Positions 23,542 to 32,756 of a DNA stretch of 64,000 nt are shown one piece after another (position 1 is the stretch's first letter; each line of letters begins with the position of its first letter). The notes beneath the pieces are model-generated. The model saw nothing but the letters and a program-made list of their open reading frames with translations. It was not told where the DNA came from and searched no databases. Source of the DNA: Kitasatospora aureofaciens (GTDB taxonomy: Bacteria > Actinomycetota > Actinomycetes > Streptomycetales > Streptomycetaceae); the NCBI RefSeq assembly GCF_019192735.1, contig NZ_JAHTKP010000033.1:18527-82526 (forward strand). Direction: 5' to 3'. The position numbers and the translations under genes are program-made.

Positions 23542-24660
23542 GTGCTCAGTCTCACCGGCCTCCCCCTCCAGATCGTCACGTCGGTCGTCGCGATCGCCGT
23601 CTTCGCCGCCACCATGTGGCTCTGGCCGCGATTCGGCGGTAAGGGCTGGAAGTCCTGGCTCGGCCGGGTCGGCGCCTTCCTCGCCACCCAGATCGCCGTG
23701 CTGGTCGCCATGGGCCTGATCGCCAACGGCTACTTCGGCTTCTACAGCTCCTGGAGCGACCTGCTCGGCACCAACGGCAAGCCCGGCACGGTCGTCGACC
23801 GCATGCCGAACGCCGCCGTCGCCGTCACCGGCGAGCAGAAGATGTACTCCGCCCAGGGCTCCGAGCCGGAGCGCTCCGGGCTGATCCAGCAGGTCGCCGT
23901 CAAAGGAGCCGCCAGCGGCCTGACCAGCGACGCCTACGTCTACCTGCCCCCGCAGTACTTCCAGCCGGACTACGCCAAGCAGCAGTTTCCGATGGCCCTG
24001 GTGCTGGCCGGCTACCCGGGCTCGTCCGAGAAGCTGATCTCGCTCATGCAGTACCCGGCCTCCACCCTCGCCGCGATCGAGCAGAAGAAGCTGCCGCCGA
24101 CCGTCCTGGTCCTGATGCGCCCGACGCTGTCCGGTAACCGCGACACCGAGTGCATGGACATCCCGAACGGCCCGCAGGTCGAGACCTTCTTCACCAGCGA
24201 CCTGCCCAAGGCCCTCGCCACCACCTACCGGATCGGCTCCGACCCGGCCAGCCGCGCCGTGATCGGCAACTCCACCGGCGGCTACTGCGCGCTCAAGTTC
24301 GCCCTGCGCAAGCCCGACGCCTACCGCGCCGCGGTCTCCCTCTCCGGCTACTACACCGCGCCGATCGACGAGACCACCGGCGACCTCTTCAGCAGCAACG
24401 CCCAGCTCAAGCAGGAGAACGACCTGGTCTGGCGGCTGAAGAACAAGCCGGCCGCACCCGTCTCCCTCCTGCTCGCCACCAGCTACGACGAGAACAACTA
24501 CGACGGCACCCAGGCCATGGTGGGCGCGTTCAAGGCCCCGACCAAGCTCTCCACCATCACCCTCGACACCGGCGGCCACAACTTCCACACCTGGACCCGG
24601 GAGATCCCCCCGGCCCTGGAGTGGCTGGGCAAGCACCTGGTCATGCCGCCGTCCGCCTGA
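23542..24660 (+). CDS. Membrane-anchored esterase (antigen 85/esterase D type)
   Basis: A 372-residue protein with two to three membrane segments in the first 70 residues (VVAIAVFAATMWLWP, AFLATQIAVLVAMGLIANGYFGFY) and an outside alpha/beta-hydrolase domain of the putative-esterase family. Ser nucleophile lies in AVIGNSTGGYCAL (about 238-250), the acid near ATSYDENNYDG and His in LDTGGHNFHTW. Members act on acyl esters of glycans or lipids at the cell surface. The GTG at 23542 has no ribosome site, but TAAGAT at 23529-23534 lies 7 nt upstream, so a leaderless transcript is probable. Confidence 0.85.
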   Translation: MLSLTGLPLQIVTSVVAIAVFAATMWLWPRFGGKGWKSWLGRVGAFLATQIAVLVAMGLIANGYFGFYSSWSDLLGTNGKPGTVVDRMPNAAVAVTGEQKMYSAQGSEPERSGLIQQVAVKGAASGLTSDAYVYLPPQYFQPDYAKQQFPMALVLAGYPGSSEKLISLMQYPASTLAAIEQKKLPPTVLVLMRPTLSGNRDTECMDIPNGPQVETFFTSDLPKALATTYRIGSDPASRAVIGNSTGGYCALKFALRKPDAYRAAVSLSGYYTAPIDETTGDLFSSNAQLKQENDLVWRLKNKPAAPVSLLLATSYDENNYDGTQAMVGAFKAPTKLSTITLDTGGHNFHTWTREIPPALEWLGKHLVMPPSA

Positions 24661-24702
24661 ACCCGTCCCAGAAGACCAGATCACACCCACCTCACAGCCC
24701 CG

Positions 24703-24720
24703 TCTCACGGTTCTCTCAGG
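24703..24720 (+). promoter_or_regulatory. Direct repeat TCTCACGG/TCTCAGG before the GT39 gene
   Basis: TCTCACGG (24703) and TCTCAGG (24714) are 11 bp apart, with a more distant CTCACAGC at 24691. Direct repeats of this spacing are typical of OmpR-type response regulator sites. They are 23-40 bp before the ATG at 24743. Suggestive only. Confidence 0.35.
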
Positions 24721-24742
24721 CGCGCCACGCAGCGTATGGCGC

Positions 24743-27124
24743 ATGACCACGACCAGCTACTCCCCTCCGGCCGGCGAACCGTGGCCGGAGGCCGCGAACT
24801 TCCCGCCGCCGGAGGTGCCGCAGCCGGCCCCCGCCCCGGACCCGGCGCCGCTCTTCCCCGAGCAGCCCCTGCCGCCGGCCGGACCCAAAGGCTTGGCCTC
24901 CTGGTCCGGCCGGCTGCGCACCCTCCCGGCCCGCGCCTGGCGCGGCCGGGCCGATGACCCTCGCTGGGTGCGCCCGGCCCTGCTCGGCCTGCTGGCCGCC
25001 ACGGCCGTCCTCTACCTCTGGGGCCTCAGCGCCTCCGGCTGGGCCAACGCCTTCTACTCGGCGGCCGTCCAGGCGGGCACCCAGAGCTGGAAGGCCTTCT
25101 TCTTCGGCTCCTCGGACGCCGGGAACTTCATCACGGTCGACAAGCCCCCGATGTCGCTGTGGCCGATGGCCCTCTCGGCGCGGATCTTCGGCCTCTCGTC
25201 GTGGTCCCTCCTCGCCCCGCAGGCCCTCATGGGCGCCGCCACCGTCGGCGTCCTGTACGCGACGGTGCGCCGCCGGTTCTCCCCGCTCGGCGGACTGCTG
25301 GCCGGCGCCGCGCTGGCGCTCACCCCGGTGGCGGCGCTGATGTTCCGCTTCAACAACCCGGACGCGCTGCTGGTGCTGCTGCTCACCCTGACCGTGTACG
25401 GGCTGGTGCGCGCGATCGAGACGGCGAGCACCCGGTGGCTGCTGTTCACCGGCGCGATGTTCGGGTTCGCCTTTCTCACCAAGACCCTGGCGGCCTTCCT
25501 GATCCTGCCCGCCTTCGCCGTGGTCTACCTCGTCGTGGCGCCCACCGGCTTCTGGCGGCGGGTGCGGCAGGTGCTGCTCGCGGGCGTGGCCGTGGTGGTC
25601 GCGGGCGGCTGGTGGGTGGCGGTCGTCGAACTGCTGCCCGCCTCGGCCCGCCCGTACGTCGGCGGCTCGCAGGACGACAGCTTCCTCTCGCTCACCTTCG
25701 GCTACAACGGCCTCGGCCGGGTCAACGGCAACGAGCGCGGCAGCGTGGGCGGCGGCGGCCGGCTCCCGGCCGGGCTCGACCTGCCGGCCGGCGCGATGCA
25801 CAACCGGGGCTGGGGCCAGACCGGCATCACCCGGCTGTTCGGCAGCGACATCGGCGGGCAGATCGCCTGGCTGATGCCGGCCGCGCTGATCCTGCTGCTG
25901 GTCGGCCTCTGGGCGACCCGCCGCTACGCCCGCACCGACACCGCCCGCGCGGCGTTCCTGGTCTGGGGCGGGTGGCTGATCTCCACCGCGCTGATCTTCA
26001 GCTTCATGTCCGGGATCTTCCACCAGTACTACACGGTGGCGCTCGCGCCGGCCGTCGCGGCGCTGGTCGGCATGGGCGTGGACGGGCTGTGGCGGGCGCG
26101 GCACCGGCTGCCGTACGCGCTGGTGCTGGCGGGCACGCTCGCGGTGACGGCGGTGTGGGCGTTCGTCCTGCTCGGGCGCAGCTCGGACTTCCTGCCGTGG
26201 CTGCGCTGGGCGGTGCTGGCCGGCGGACTGGCGGCGGCGGCCGCGCTGGTGGCCGGGCAGTTCGCGGGGAAGGTCTCCGGACGGGTCGGCGCGCGGATCG
26301 CCTCGGTGGCGGGCCTGCTGGGACTCGCGGCGGCGTTCGGCGGTCCGGCGGCGTACGCGGTGGACACCGTGAACACCGCGCACAACGGCTCGATCATCAC
26401 GGCCGGGCCGTCGGTCAAGGGCGCGTTCGGCCCGGGCGGCGGACGGCACGGCGCGCAGGGGTTCGCGGACAACGGCCGGGTCTTCACGCCGGGGGGCAAG
26501 GGCGGCCAGGGCTTCCCCGGCGGCTTCCCCGGCGGCCAGGCCCCGCACGGGCAGAACGGCGGCCAGGGCCGGCCCGGCGGCTTCAACGGCGGTTTCCCGG
26601 GTGGGTTCCCGGGCGGCGGCTCCGACGGGACGAACGGGCGCCACGAGCGCGGCACCACCGCCGGCCCCGGCGCGATGGACCCCGAGGGCATGGGCCCCGG
26701 TGGCATGGGCGGCCTGCTCGGCGGCACCAAGGTGAGCGACGAGGCCGCGGCCCTGCTCAAGGAGAACGCCGACCACTACACCTGGGCCGCCGCGACCACC
26801 GGCTCGCAGAACGCCGCGAGCTACCAACTCGCCACCGGCAAGCCGGTGATGGCCCTCGGCGGCTTCAACGGCACCGACCCATCGCTGAGCCTGAGCGGCT
26901 TCCAGCAGGACGTGCAGGAGGGCAAGGTGCACTGGTACATCGCCGGCGGCGCCCACCGCGCCTTCGGCGGCGGCGCGGGCGGCGCGGGCAGCGCGGGCGG
27001 CAACAGCGCCGACGACAAGCAGCAGTCCGAGACCGCCCAGATCGAGGCGTGGGTGACCAGCCACTTCACCGCGAAGACGGTCGGCTCGGCCACGTTCTAC
27101 GACCTGACGGCCCCGACGTCCTGA
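24743..27124 (+). CDS. GT39-family membrane glycosyltransferase (ArnT/PMT-like)
   Basis: A 793-residue polytopic protein. A proline-rich cytoplasmic N terminus (to about 60) precedes some twelve membrane spans; the first outer loop contains DAGNFITVDKPPMSLW, the conserved acid-containing motif of ArnT/PMT glycosyltransferases that use polyprenyl-phosphate sugars. Between about 560 and 640 is a low-complexity Gly/Pro/Phe/Gln region (GGFPGG repeats), followed by a soluble C-terminal domain (YTWAAATTGSQNAASYQLATGKPVMALGGF) found in Streptomyces members. It likely adds sugars to an exported protein or envelope lipid. It may be controlled through the repeats at 24703-24720. Confidence 0.88.
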   Translation: MTTTSYSPPAGEPWPEAANFPPPEVPQPAPAPDPAPLFPEQPLPPAGPKGLASWSGRLRTLPARAWRGRADDPRWVRPALLGLLAATAVLYLWGLSASGWANAFYSAAVQAGTQSWKAFFFGSSDAGNFITVDKPPMSLWPMALSARIFGLSSWSLLAPQALMGAATVGVLYATVRRRFSPLGGLLAGAALALTPVAALMFRFNNPDALLVLLLTLTVYGLVRAIETASTRWLLFTGAMFGFAFLTKTLAAFLILPAFAVVYLVVAPTGFWRRVRQVLLAGVAVVVAGGWWVAVVELLPASARPYVGGSQDDSFLSLTFGYNGLGRVNGNERGSVGGGGRLPAGLDLPAGAMHNRGWGQTGITRLFGSDIGGQIAWLMPAALILLLVGLWATRRYARTDTARAAFLVWGGWLISTALIFSFMSGIFHQYYTVALAPAVAALVGMGVDGLWRARHRLPYALVLAGTLAVTAVWAFVLLGRSSDFLPWLRWAVLAGGLAAAAALVAGQFAGKVSGRVGARIASVAGLLGLAAAFGGPAAYAVDTVNTAHNGSIITAGPSVKGAFGPGGGRHGAQGFADNGRVFTPGGKGGQGFPGGFPGGQAPHGQNGGQGRPGGFNGGFPGGFPGGGSDGTNGRHERGTTAGPGAMDPEGMGPGGMGGLLGGTKVSDEAAALLKENADHYTWAAATTGSQNAASYQLATGKPVMALGGFNGTDPSLSLSGFQQDVQEGKVHWYIAGGAHRAFGGGAGGAGSAGGNSADDKQQSETAQIEAWVTSHFTAKTVGSATFYDLTAPTS

Positions 27125-27130
27125 CCCCGA

Positions 27131-27174
27131 CGCCGAGGGGGCGTACCGCGATCGCGCGGTACGCCCCCTCGGCG
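27131..27174. terminator. Very strong bidirectional terminator
   Basis: A perfect 20-bp stem (CGCCGAGGGGGC and the rest of 27131-27150, pairing with 27155-27174) with an ATCG loop, between convergent GT39 and TAP-peptidase genes. Confidence 0.85.
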
Positions 27175-27190
27175 TTGCCGGTACGCCCGC

Positions 27191-28771
27191 TCAGTCGGAC
27201 GGGCAGTGCGTCCCGGCCCCGGGCAGCTTGCCGTCCACAAGAAACGCCGTGACCGCAGACCGCACGCAGCCGCTCTTGTCGTACGCCGTGTGCCCGTCCC
27301 CCTCCCGGGTGAGCAGCACGCCGTGCTCCAGGCCGGCAGCCATCCGCTGCGCCCACGGGTACGGCGTGACCGGGTCGCCGGTCGAGCCGACGACCAGGAT
27401 CGGGGCGCTGCCCGGGGCCTTCACCGTGTGCGGCTGCTCGGGCGAACGGAACGGCCAGGGGCGGCAGTCCGGGTCGAGCAGGGTGGCCCGGGTGTCGTGC
27501 CTGCCGACCAGCGGGGCCCGGACCGCGAGGTCGGCGAGAGCCGCGCGCAGGTCCGCGTCGGTGGGCGCCAGCGGGGCGTCCGCGCAGTGGATGGCGGCGT
27601 ACGCGTCGGCGGGCGTCTCGAAGTGGCCTTCCTCGTCGCGGCCGTTGGCGGCGTCGGCGAGCTTGAGCAGTTCGTCGGCGTCGCCGCGCGTCATCGCCGG
27701 TTCGAGCGCCGTCCGCAGCCGCTCCCACGAACGGTGGCCGTCGTAGAGGACGTTGAGCGCGCCGTTCCAGCCGAGGGTCGCGGTGAGCAGCCGTCCGCCG
27801 GAGGCCCGCAGGGGGTGGTCCTTGAGCCCGTCGAGGAAGTCGGCGAGCCGCTGCGGGGCAGCGGCCGGGTCGGTGCCGAGCGGGCAGCCGTCCTCGGCGC
27901 CGGCGCAGTCGGCGGCGAACGCCCGGAACTCGGTCTCGGTGGCGGCGGCCTGTTCGCCGTTGAGGTGGAGCAGGTCGGTGCTGCGCTCGACGGCGCCGTC
28001 GAGGACGAGCCGCCCGGTGCGGTCGGGAAACTCCTCGGCGTAGAGGGCGCCGAGGTAGGTGCCGTAGGAGAGGCCGAGGAAGGCGAGTTTGCGGTCGCCG
28101 AGGGCGCCGCGCAGCACGTCGAGGTCGCGCGCGGTGTTGCGGGTGCCGACGTACGGCAGCAGCCGGGCGGCCTTGGCCCGGCAGGCGTCGGCGAGGATCC
28201 GGCCGTGGTCGTAGGCCGGGTCGTCGGTGCTGGTCCACTCGTCGCGGGTGCGGTCGTCGAGGCAGCTGACGGGCGTGGTGCGGCCGGCGCCGCGCGGGTC
28301 GAAGCCGACCAGGTCGTAGCGGTCGTGCAGCGGGCCCTCGTAGTTCTTCCAGCCCCACTGGACCATGCCGACACCGGAGTTGCCGGGCCCGCCGGGGTTG
28401 AGCAGGAGGGAGCCGATCCGGCGCCCGGGGTCGGCGGCGGGCATCCGGGCGAGGGCGACGTCGACGGTCTCGCCGCCGGGGTCGGCGTAGTCCAGCGGGA
28501 CCTTGAGGGTGGCGCACCGGACGGCCGGTTCGTCCGGGTCGGCGTTGCCGTCGTCCGCGCAGGGCGTCCAGTTGATCCGCTGGTCGTAGAGGGCGCGCAA
28601 GGCCGGGGAGGCGGTGGCGGAGACCCGGTCCGCGATCGGCGGGCGCGAGGCGTCGCCGTCGGCCCCGGCCGCGCCGCCCGCGCCGCTCGGGCCGGTGCAG
28701 CCGGCCGGCAGCGCGACGGCGAGGGCAGCGGCGAGGACGGGCAGGGCACGCCGCGGGAACCGGGGGATCAT
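27191..28771 (-). CDS. Secreted lipoprotein tripeptidyl aminopeptidase-like hydrolase (TAP C-terminal)
   Basis: A 526-residue exported hydrolase of the SlpD/SlpE/TAP family. Signal peptide with lipobox-like ALPAGC (Cys25). The hydrolase core shows SLLLNPGGPGNSG (oxyanion), DLVGFDPRGAG, nucleophile elbow LAFLGLSYGTYLG, Asp in LVVGSTGDPVTPY and His in EGDGHTAYDKSGC; the last two are in the TAP-like C-terminal domain. These enzymes cut tripeptides from the N terminus of peptides outside the cell and process secreted proteins. Start: ATG 28771. Confidence 0.9.
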   Translation of the reverse strand: MIPRFPRRALPVLAAALAVALPAGCTGPSGAGGAAGADGDASRPPIADRVSATASPALRALYDQRINWTPCADDGNADPDEPAVRCATLKVPLDYADPGGETVDVALARMPAADPGRRIGSLLLNPGGPGNSGVGMVQWGWKNYEGPLHDRYDLVGFDPRGAGRTTPVSCLDDRTRDEWTSTDDPAYDHGRILADACRAKAARLLPYVGTRNTARDLDVLRGALGDRKLAFLGLSYGTYLGALYAEEFPDRTGRLVLDGAVERSTDLLHLNGEQAAATETEFRAFAADCAGAEDGCPLGTDPAAAPQRLADFLDGLKDHPLRASGGRLLTATLGWNGALNVLYDGHRSWERLRTALEPAMTRGDADELLKLADAANGRDEEGHFETPADAYAAIHCADAPLAPTDADLRAALADLAVRAPLVGRHDTRATLLDPDCRPWPFRSPEQPHTVKAPGSAPILVVGSTGDPVTPYPWAQRMAAGLEHGVLLTREGDGHTAYDKSGCVRSAVTAFLVDGKLPGAGTHCPSD

Positions 28772-28937
28772 GGAGTCCACCGCCCACGAATACCACCCGC
28801 GACCGGTCCTGGTCACACCAGGAGAAGGCCGGCCAAGGGAGCGGGTGGAACGATTCGTCAGCCGCCGCACTGCTGGAGCACGGCCTTCTCGCCAAGACCA
28901 TGTCGAAGCTCACACCCGCTCACACCGTGAGAACCCG

Positions 28938-29933
28938 CTACCCCCCGATCGCCGACATCGGACGGTCGGGCCGGACGAAATCCGCGGAGTCGATGGCGTG
29001 CCCGGGGCCCTTGCGCGCGATCGTCGCCCGCCACGCGGCCTCGATCCGGTCGTCGTCGGCCTCGCCGCGCAGCAGGGCGCGCAGGTCGGACTCCTCCGTG
29101 GCGAACAGGCAGTTGCGCAACTGACCGTCGGCGGTGAGGCGGACCCGGTCGCAGCCACCGCAGAACGGGCGGGTGACGGAGGCGATCACGCCGATCACGG
29201 TGTCGGTGCCGGCGATCCGCCACTCCTCGGCCGGGGCGTTGCCGTGCCGCCCCACCGGGACGAGGGCGAAACGCTCGCCGAGCACGGCGAGGATCTCGGC
29301 CGCGGTGACCATCGTCGAGCGGTCCCAGGCGCCCTGCGCGTCCAGCGGCATGGACTCGATGTACCGCATCCGGTACCCGTGCGCGGCGGCGAACTCGGCC
29401 AGCTCGACGATCTCGTCGTCGTTGACCCCGCGCACCGGGACGGCGTTGACCTTCACCGGCGCGAGCCCGGCGGCCTGCGCGGCGGCGAGGCCCGCGAACA
29501 CGTCGGCGATCCGGTCCCGGCGGGTGAGTGCGGCGTACCGCTCCGGCCGCAGGGTGTCCAGGCTGACGTTCACCCGGTGCAGGCCCGCCTCGCGCAGCGC
29601 GACGGCGGTGCGGGCCAGCCCGATGCCGTTGGTGGTGAGCGAGACCTCCGGGCCGAGCGCGGTGATCCGTCCGACCAGGTCCGTCAGCCCGCGGCGCAGC
29701 AGCGGCTCGCCGCCGGTCAGCCGGACCGAGGCGATGCCCAGCCGCTCGACGGCGATCCGCACCAGCCGGACCACCTCGTCGTCGCCCAGCACCTCGGCCT
29801 TGGGCAGCCAGTTGAGGCCCTCGGCCGGCATGCAGTAGGTGCAGCGCAGGTTGCAGCGGTCGGTGAGCGAGACCCGCAGGTCGGTGTGGACCCTGCCGAA
29901 GCGGTCCGACAGCGGGCGCGGTGCGGTGTTCAT
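28938..29933 (-). CDS. moaA: GTP 3',8-cyclase MoaA (molybdenum cofactor step 1)
   Basis: A 331-residue radical SAM enzyme. The SAM cluster cysteines are in DRCNLRCTYC (27, 31, 34), the second cluster in RPFCGGCDRVRLTADGQLRNC, and the essential double glycine ends the chain (SAIGG). With MoaC it turns GTP into cyclic pyranopterin monophosphate. Other family signs: LTGGEPLLR, LTTNGIGLA, NVSLDTL. The ATG at 29933 gives the standard N terminus. It is divergent from a MocA-like cofactor nucleotidyltransferase, so the pair forms a molybdenum cofactor locus. Confidence 0.97.
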   Translation of the reverse strand: MNTAPRPLSDRFGRVHTDLRVSLTDRCNLRCTYCMPAEGLNWLPKAEVLGDDEVVRLVRIAVERLGIASVRLTGGEPLLRRGLTDLVGRITALGPEVSLTTNGIGLARTAVALREAGLHRVNVSLDTLRPERYAALTRRDRIADVFAGLAAAQAAGLAPVKVNAVPVRGVNDDEIVELAEFAAAHGYRMRYIESMPLDAQGAWDRSTMVTAAEILAVLGERFALVPVGRHGNAPAEEWRIAGTDTVIGVIASVTRPFCGGCDRVRLTADGQLRNCLFATEESDLRALLRGEADDDRIEAAWRATIARKGPGHAIDSADFVRPDRPMSAIGG

Positions 29934-30078
29934 CTGCCAAGTACAGGGGCAAGCGGGCCGGACCACCAGCGGCCGAACCGCCGGGGAGCTGCTGCCACCT
30001 GCATGTTCGCCTTGTGCATTCGTACAACTGTTGGTTCCCACGGTGCGCGCCGGCGCGGTGGGCGGGCAGGCTGGGCCC

Positions 30079-30696
30079 ATGCAGAACACCTCGCATCCGG
30101 CCGCAGGCCCGCCTGTCGCCGCCCTGGTGCTCGCCGCCGGGGGCGGCCGGCGGCTCGGCGGGCGGCCCAAGGCGCTGATCCGGTACGAGGGCCGGCCGCT
30201 GGTCGAGCACGCGGTGGCCGTCGTCCGGGCCGGCGGCTGCCCGGACGTGACGGTGGTGCTGGGCGCCGAGGCCGAGCGGGTCCGGTCCACCGCGCACCTG
30301 CCGGGCTGCCGGCTGGTCACCAACCCGGACTGGGCGGGCGGCATGGGCTCCTCGCTGCAGGCCGGGCTGGCCGCGCTGCCGTCGGGGGTGTCCGCGGTGC
30401 TGGTGATGCTCGTGGACACCCCGGGCGTCACCCCGGCCGCGGTGGCCCGGCTGGTGGCCGCGCACCGGGCGGGCGCCGAGCTCGCCGCGGCCGCGTACGG
30501 CGGGCGGCGCGGGCACCCGGTGCTGATCGGCGCCCGGCACTTCGCGGAGGCCGCGGCGGGCGCGACGGGCGACGCGGGCGCGCGCGCCCTGCTGACGGCG
30601 CACGCCGACGAGATCGCGCTGGTCGAGTGCGCCGATGTCGCCATCCCGGACGACCTCGACACCCCCGCCGACCTGGCCCGCTGGTCGGCGAATTGA
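30079..30696 (+). CDS. MocA/MobA-like NTP transferase (molybdenum cofactor nucleotidyltransferase)
   Basis: A 205-residue nucleotidyltransferase of the MobA-like NTP transferase fold: LVLAAGGGRRLGGRPKALIRY (nucleotide loop), NPDWAGGMGSSLQAGL and VLVMLVDTPGVTP (metal-binding Asp), then GRRGHPVLIGARHF. This is the MocA branch, which adds CMP (or an equivalent nucleotide) to molybdopterin for xanthine-dehydrogenase-type enzymes. The divergent moaA supports this. The ATG at 30079 has CAGGCT 6 nt upstream, a possible leaderless promoter. Confidence 0.88.
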   Translation: MQNTSHPAAGPPVAALVLAAGGGRRLGGRPKALIRYEGRPLVEHAVAVVRAGGCPDVTVVLGAEAERVRSTAHLPGCRLVTNPDWAGGMGSSLQAGLAALPSGVSAVLVMLVDTPGVTPAAVARLVAAHRAGAELAAAAYGGRRGHPVLIGARHFAEAAAGATGDAGARALLTAHADEIALVECADVAIPDDLDTPADLARWSAN

Positions 30697-30872
30697 CCCA
30701 CCGCCGACCGCCCGGACGTTCGTGCGGGTGTCCGGATCGTCCCGTGCGGGCACCGACCGGGTGCATACCCCTGATCTGTCCCTGAGGATTGCCCCATTCC
30801 GCGCCAAGCGCCCGAGGTTTCGTGGAGCATGGGAGGCGTCCTTCCACCCGACTCGAACGGACGGAGCCCGCG

Positions 30873-31724
30873 ATGGCCGGACTGCCCGACGACTTCACCG
30901 GACACGACCCCGCGCGTCACGGGCCGGGGACGGGCGGTGGCGCCCGGGCGATCCGCTGCCCCGCCTGCCGCCGCGAGCACCTGTACGAACCGCCGTCGCT
31001 GCCCTGCCCCTGCGGCGCCTCGCTGAAGGTGCCGCTGCTGCGCGGCGGGGTGCCGGTGCAGGTGCGGTTCCGCTCCTGGGAGGACTCCTGGCTGAGCATG
31101 CGATGCCCGCACTGCGGCCGCTCCGACCAGTGGCCGCAGCCCGAGTTCACCTGCAACTGCGGCGCCACCGTCCGCCTCCCGGTCGACCGCACCACCCGCC
31201 TCGGCAGCGGCACCGCAGGACCGCTCGGCACCGCAGGCCCGCAGCCCACCCGCCCCCACCCGGCCCACCCGATGGGCGCGCCGGTGCCCGCCCCGCCCGG
31301 CGGCAGCGGCAGCCAGGCCAAGCCCTTCCGCCACCGCGCGCCGTTCCGCCCGCACCCGGTGCGCACCTCGCAGGACGCGGTGTTCACCGCCGCCCGCTAC
31401 CTGGAGTGGCTGGGCTTCGACGACCTGGAGCTGACGGAGGCCCAGGAGCGCGACGGCGTCACCCTGCTGGGCAGCCGGATGGTCGCCCAGGTGGACACCT
31501 GGACCGAGCCTGCCGACGTGAAGTCGGTGGAGTGCCTGTGGCTGCAGACCCTGCACGCCGAGGAGATGGCCGCCGCGATGTTCACCCTGGCCGGCTACTC
31601 CCACCAGGCCACCGTGCGCGGCGAGCAGCTGCTGGTCGCCCTGTTCAGCCTGGACCTGGCGGGCGTCCCGCAGCCCGCGAACGGCGCCGCCGAGGCGCTG
31701 ATGGAGACCGGCTGGACGTCCTGA
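30873..31724 (+). CDS. Zinc-ribbon protein with degenerate Mrr-like endonuclease domain
   Basis: A 283-residue cytoplasmic protein. N-terminal half: two zinc-ribbon-like pairs, CPAC with CPC (about 30-50) and CPHC with CNC (about 78-100). A proline-rich linker follows to about 170. The C-terminal part (TAARYLEWLGFDDLELTEAQ, GSRMVAQVDTWTEPADV, AAAMFTLAGYSHQATVRGEQLLVALFSLDLAG) follows the plan of Mrr-type restriction endonuclease domains. In active Mrr enzymes a D-G-x-D and QVK carry the catalysis; here QVK is QVD, so cleavage is doubtful. Start is ATG 30873 (GGAGC upstream). DNA binding is inferred from the fold and the zinc ribbons. Confidence 0.7.
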   Translation: MAGLPDDFTGHDPARHGPGTGGGARAIRCPACRREHLYEPPSLPCPCGASLKVPLLRGGVPVQVRFRSWEDSWLSMRCPHCGRSDQWPQPEFTCNCGATVRLPVDRTTRLGSGTAGPLGTAGPQPTRPHPAHPMGAPVPAPPGGSGSQAKPFRHRAPFRPHPVRTSQDAVFTAARYLEWLGFDDLELTEAQERDGVTLLGSRMVAQVDTWTEPADVKSVECLWLQTLHAEEMAAAMFTLAGYSHQATVRGEQLLVALFSLDLAGVPQPANGAAEALMETGWTS

Positions 31725-31838
31725 CCGCTCGTGCCCCACTAGATCAATTCCTCCGCGAACGCAACAACCTGCGCTCGTGATCTGGTGCACAAGCTCACCC
31801 CCGTGTTGAATTGCCGCCACAGCGCGGGCTTTTGCTCT

Positions 31839-31868
31839 GCCGTCGGCATGCATGCGGGTACCGACGGC
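31839..31868 (+). terminator. Possible hairpin terminator/leader structure
   Basis: GCCGTCGG and CCGACGGC pair over a 14-nt loop, 115 bp after the zinc-ribbon gene and 46 bp before the next start. It could end the first transcript or fold in the leader of the second. Confidence 0.35.
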
Positions 31869-31913
31869 CGCTAGTCCGTGCCCTTGCTGGATGGCGCACA
31901 CAAGGAGGTGGCG

Positions 31914-32756
31914 TTGTCAGAGCACGGATGGGGCCCGAGCAGCCCCGACGCGCGGGGGCGGGCGGCGCCGGAGGAGCCGGGGGACACCGTGTGGCGGCTG
32001 CGGTCCCGGGCCTGCTGGCAGGAGGCCGCCGAACTGCTGCGCCCGGCCGCCGAGCACGACCCGACGGTGGCCCTCGGCCGGGCCGAACTCCTCATCGAGC
32101 AGTGCCTGTTCACCGCCGCGCACTGGACCCAGGCGGAGCAGGCGCTGCGGTTCGCCGAGGCCGTGGTGGCCAGCACCGAGCAGCGTGCCTCCGCCGCCTG
32201 CGCCCGCGGCTTCCTGGCCTACCTGGCCAGCGTGATCGGCCCGCGGGACCGGCTGGACGAGGCGCAGGCGGCGTTCGGCCGCACCTCGGCGCTGCTGCCG
32301 CCGGACGCCCCCGGCCGTCCGCTGCTGGACTTCCGGCGCGGGCTGGTCGCGGAGAACCTGCTGCGGGACCGCAGCGCCGCCTGGATCGCCTACCGCCGGG
32401 CGCACGACGGCGCCGGCGAGCGCGGGGACGAGCTGCTGCGCTCGTACACCTGGCGGCACTTGGCCGCGCTGGCGCTGTCGCACGGGGACCGCGGCCACGC
32501 GCGCGAGGGCTTCGACGCCTCGCTGCGGCTGCGCGAGCAACTCGGCTTCACGGTGGGGGTGGCACCGGCGCTGGCCGCGCTGGCGGAGGTGTCCGAGCCG
32601 GCCGAGGCGGCGCGGCTGCGTGCGGAGGCGGCCCGGCTCGTGCAGGCTCTGGGAGGCGTGCCGGTGTGGCTCGCGCGCCAGCTGGGCGCGGTCCGCGCTC
32701 CGGCGCCTCCCCCGGACGGACGCATCGGACGCGAGACCCGGGGAATCATCAGCTAA
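31914..32756 (+). CDS. Hypothetical helical (TPR-like) protein
   Basis: A 280-residue soluble protein rich in alanine, leucine and arginine, arranged in helix pairs resembling tetratricopeptide or SEL1-type repeats (WQEAAELLRPAAEHDPTVALG, WTQAEQALRFAEAVVAS, LDEAQAAFGRTSALLPP, ARLRAEAARLVQALGG). I do not know a specific family. The TTG at 31914 is chosen over an ATG 36 nt earlier because a full AAGGAGG is 5 nt upstream of it. The stop codon lies in the iron box of the following gene. Confidence 0.75.
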   Translation: MSEHGWGPSSPDARGRAAPEEPGDTVWRLRSRACWQEAAELLRPAAEHDPTVALGRAELLIEQCLFTAAHWTQAEQALRFAEAVVASTEQRASAACARGFLAYLASVIGPRDRLDEAQAAFGRTSALLPPDAPGRPLLDFRRGLVAENLLRDRSAAWIAYRRAHDGAGERGDELLRSYTWRHLAALALSHGDRGHAREGFDASLRLREQLGFTVGVAPALAALAEVSEPAEAARLRAEAARLVQALGGVPVWLARQLGAVRAPAPPPDGRIGRETRGIIS

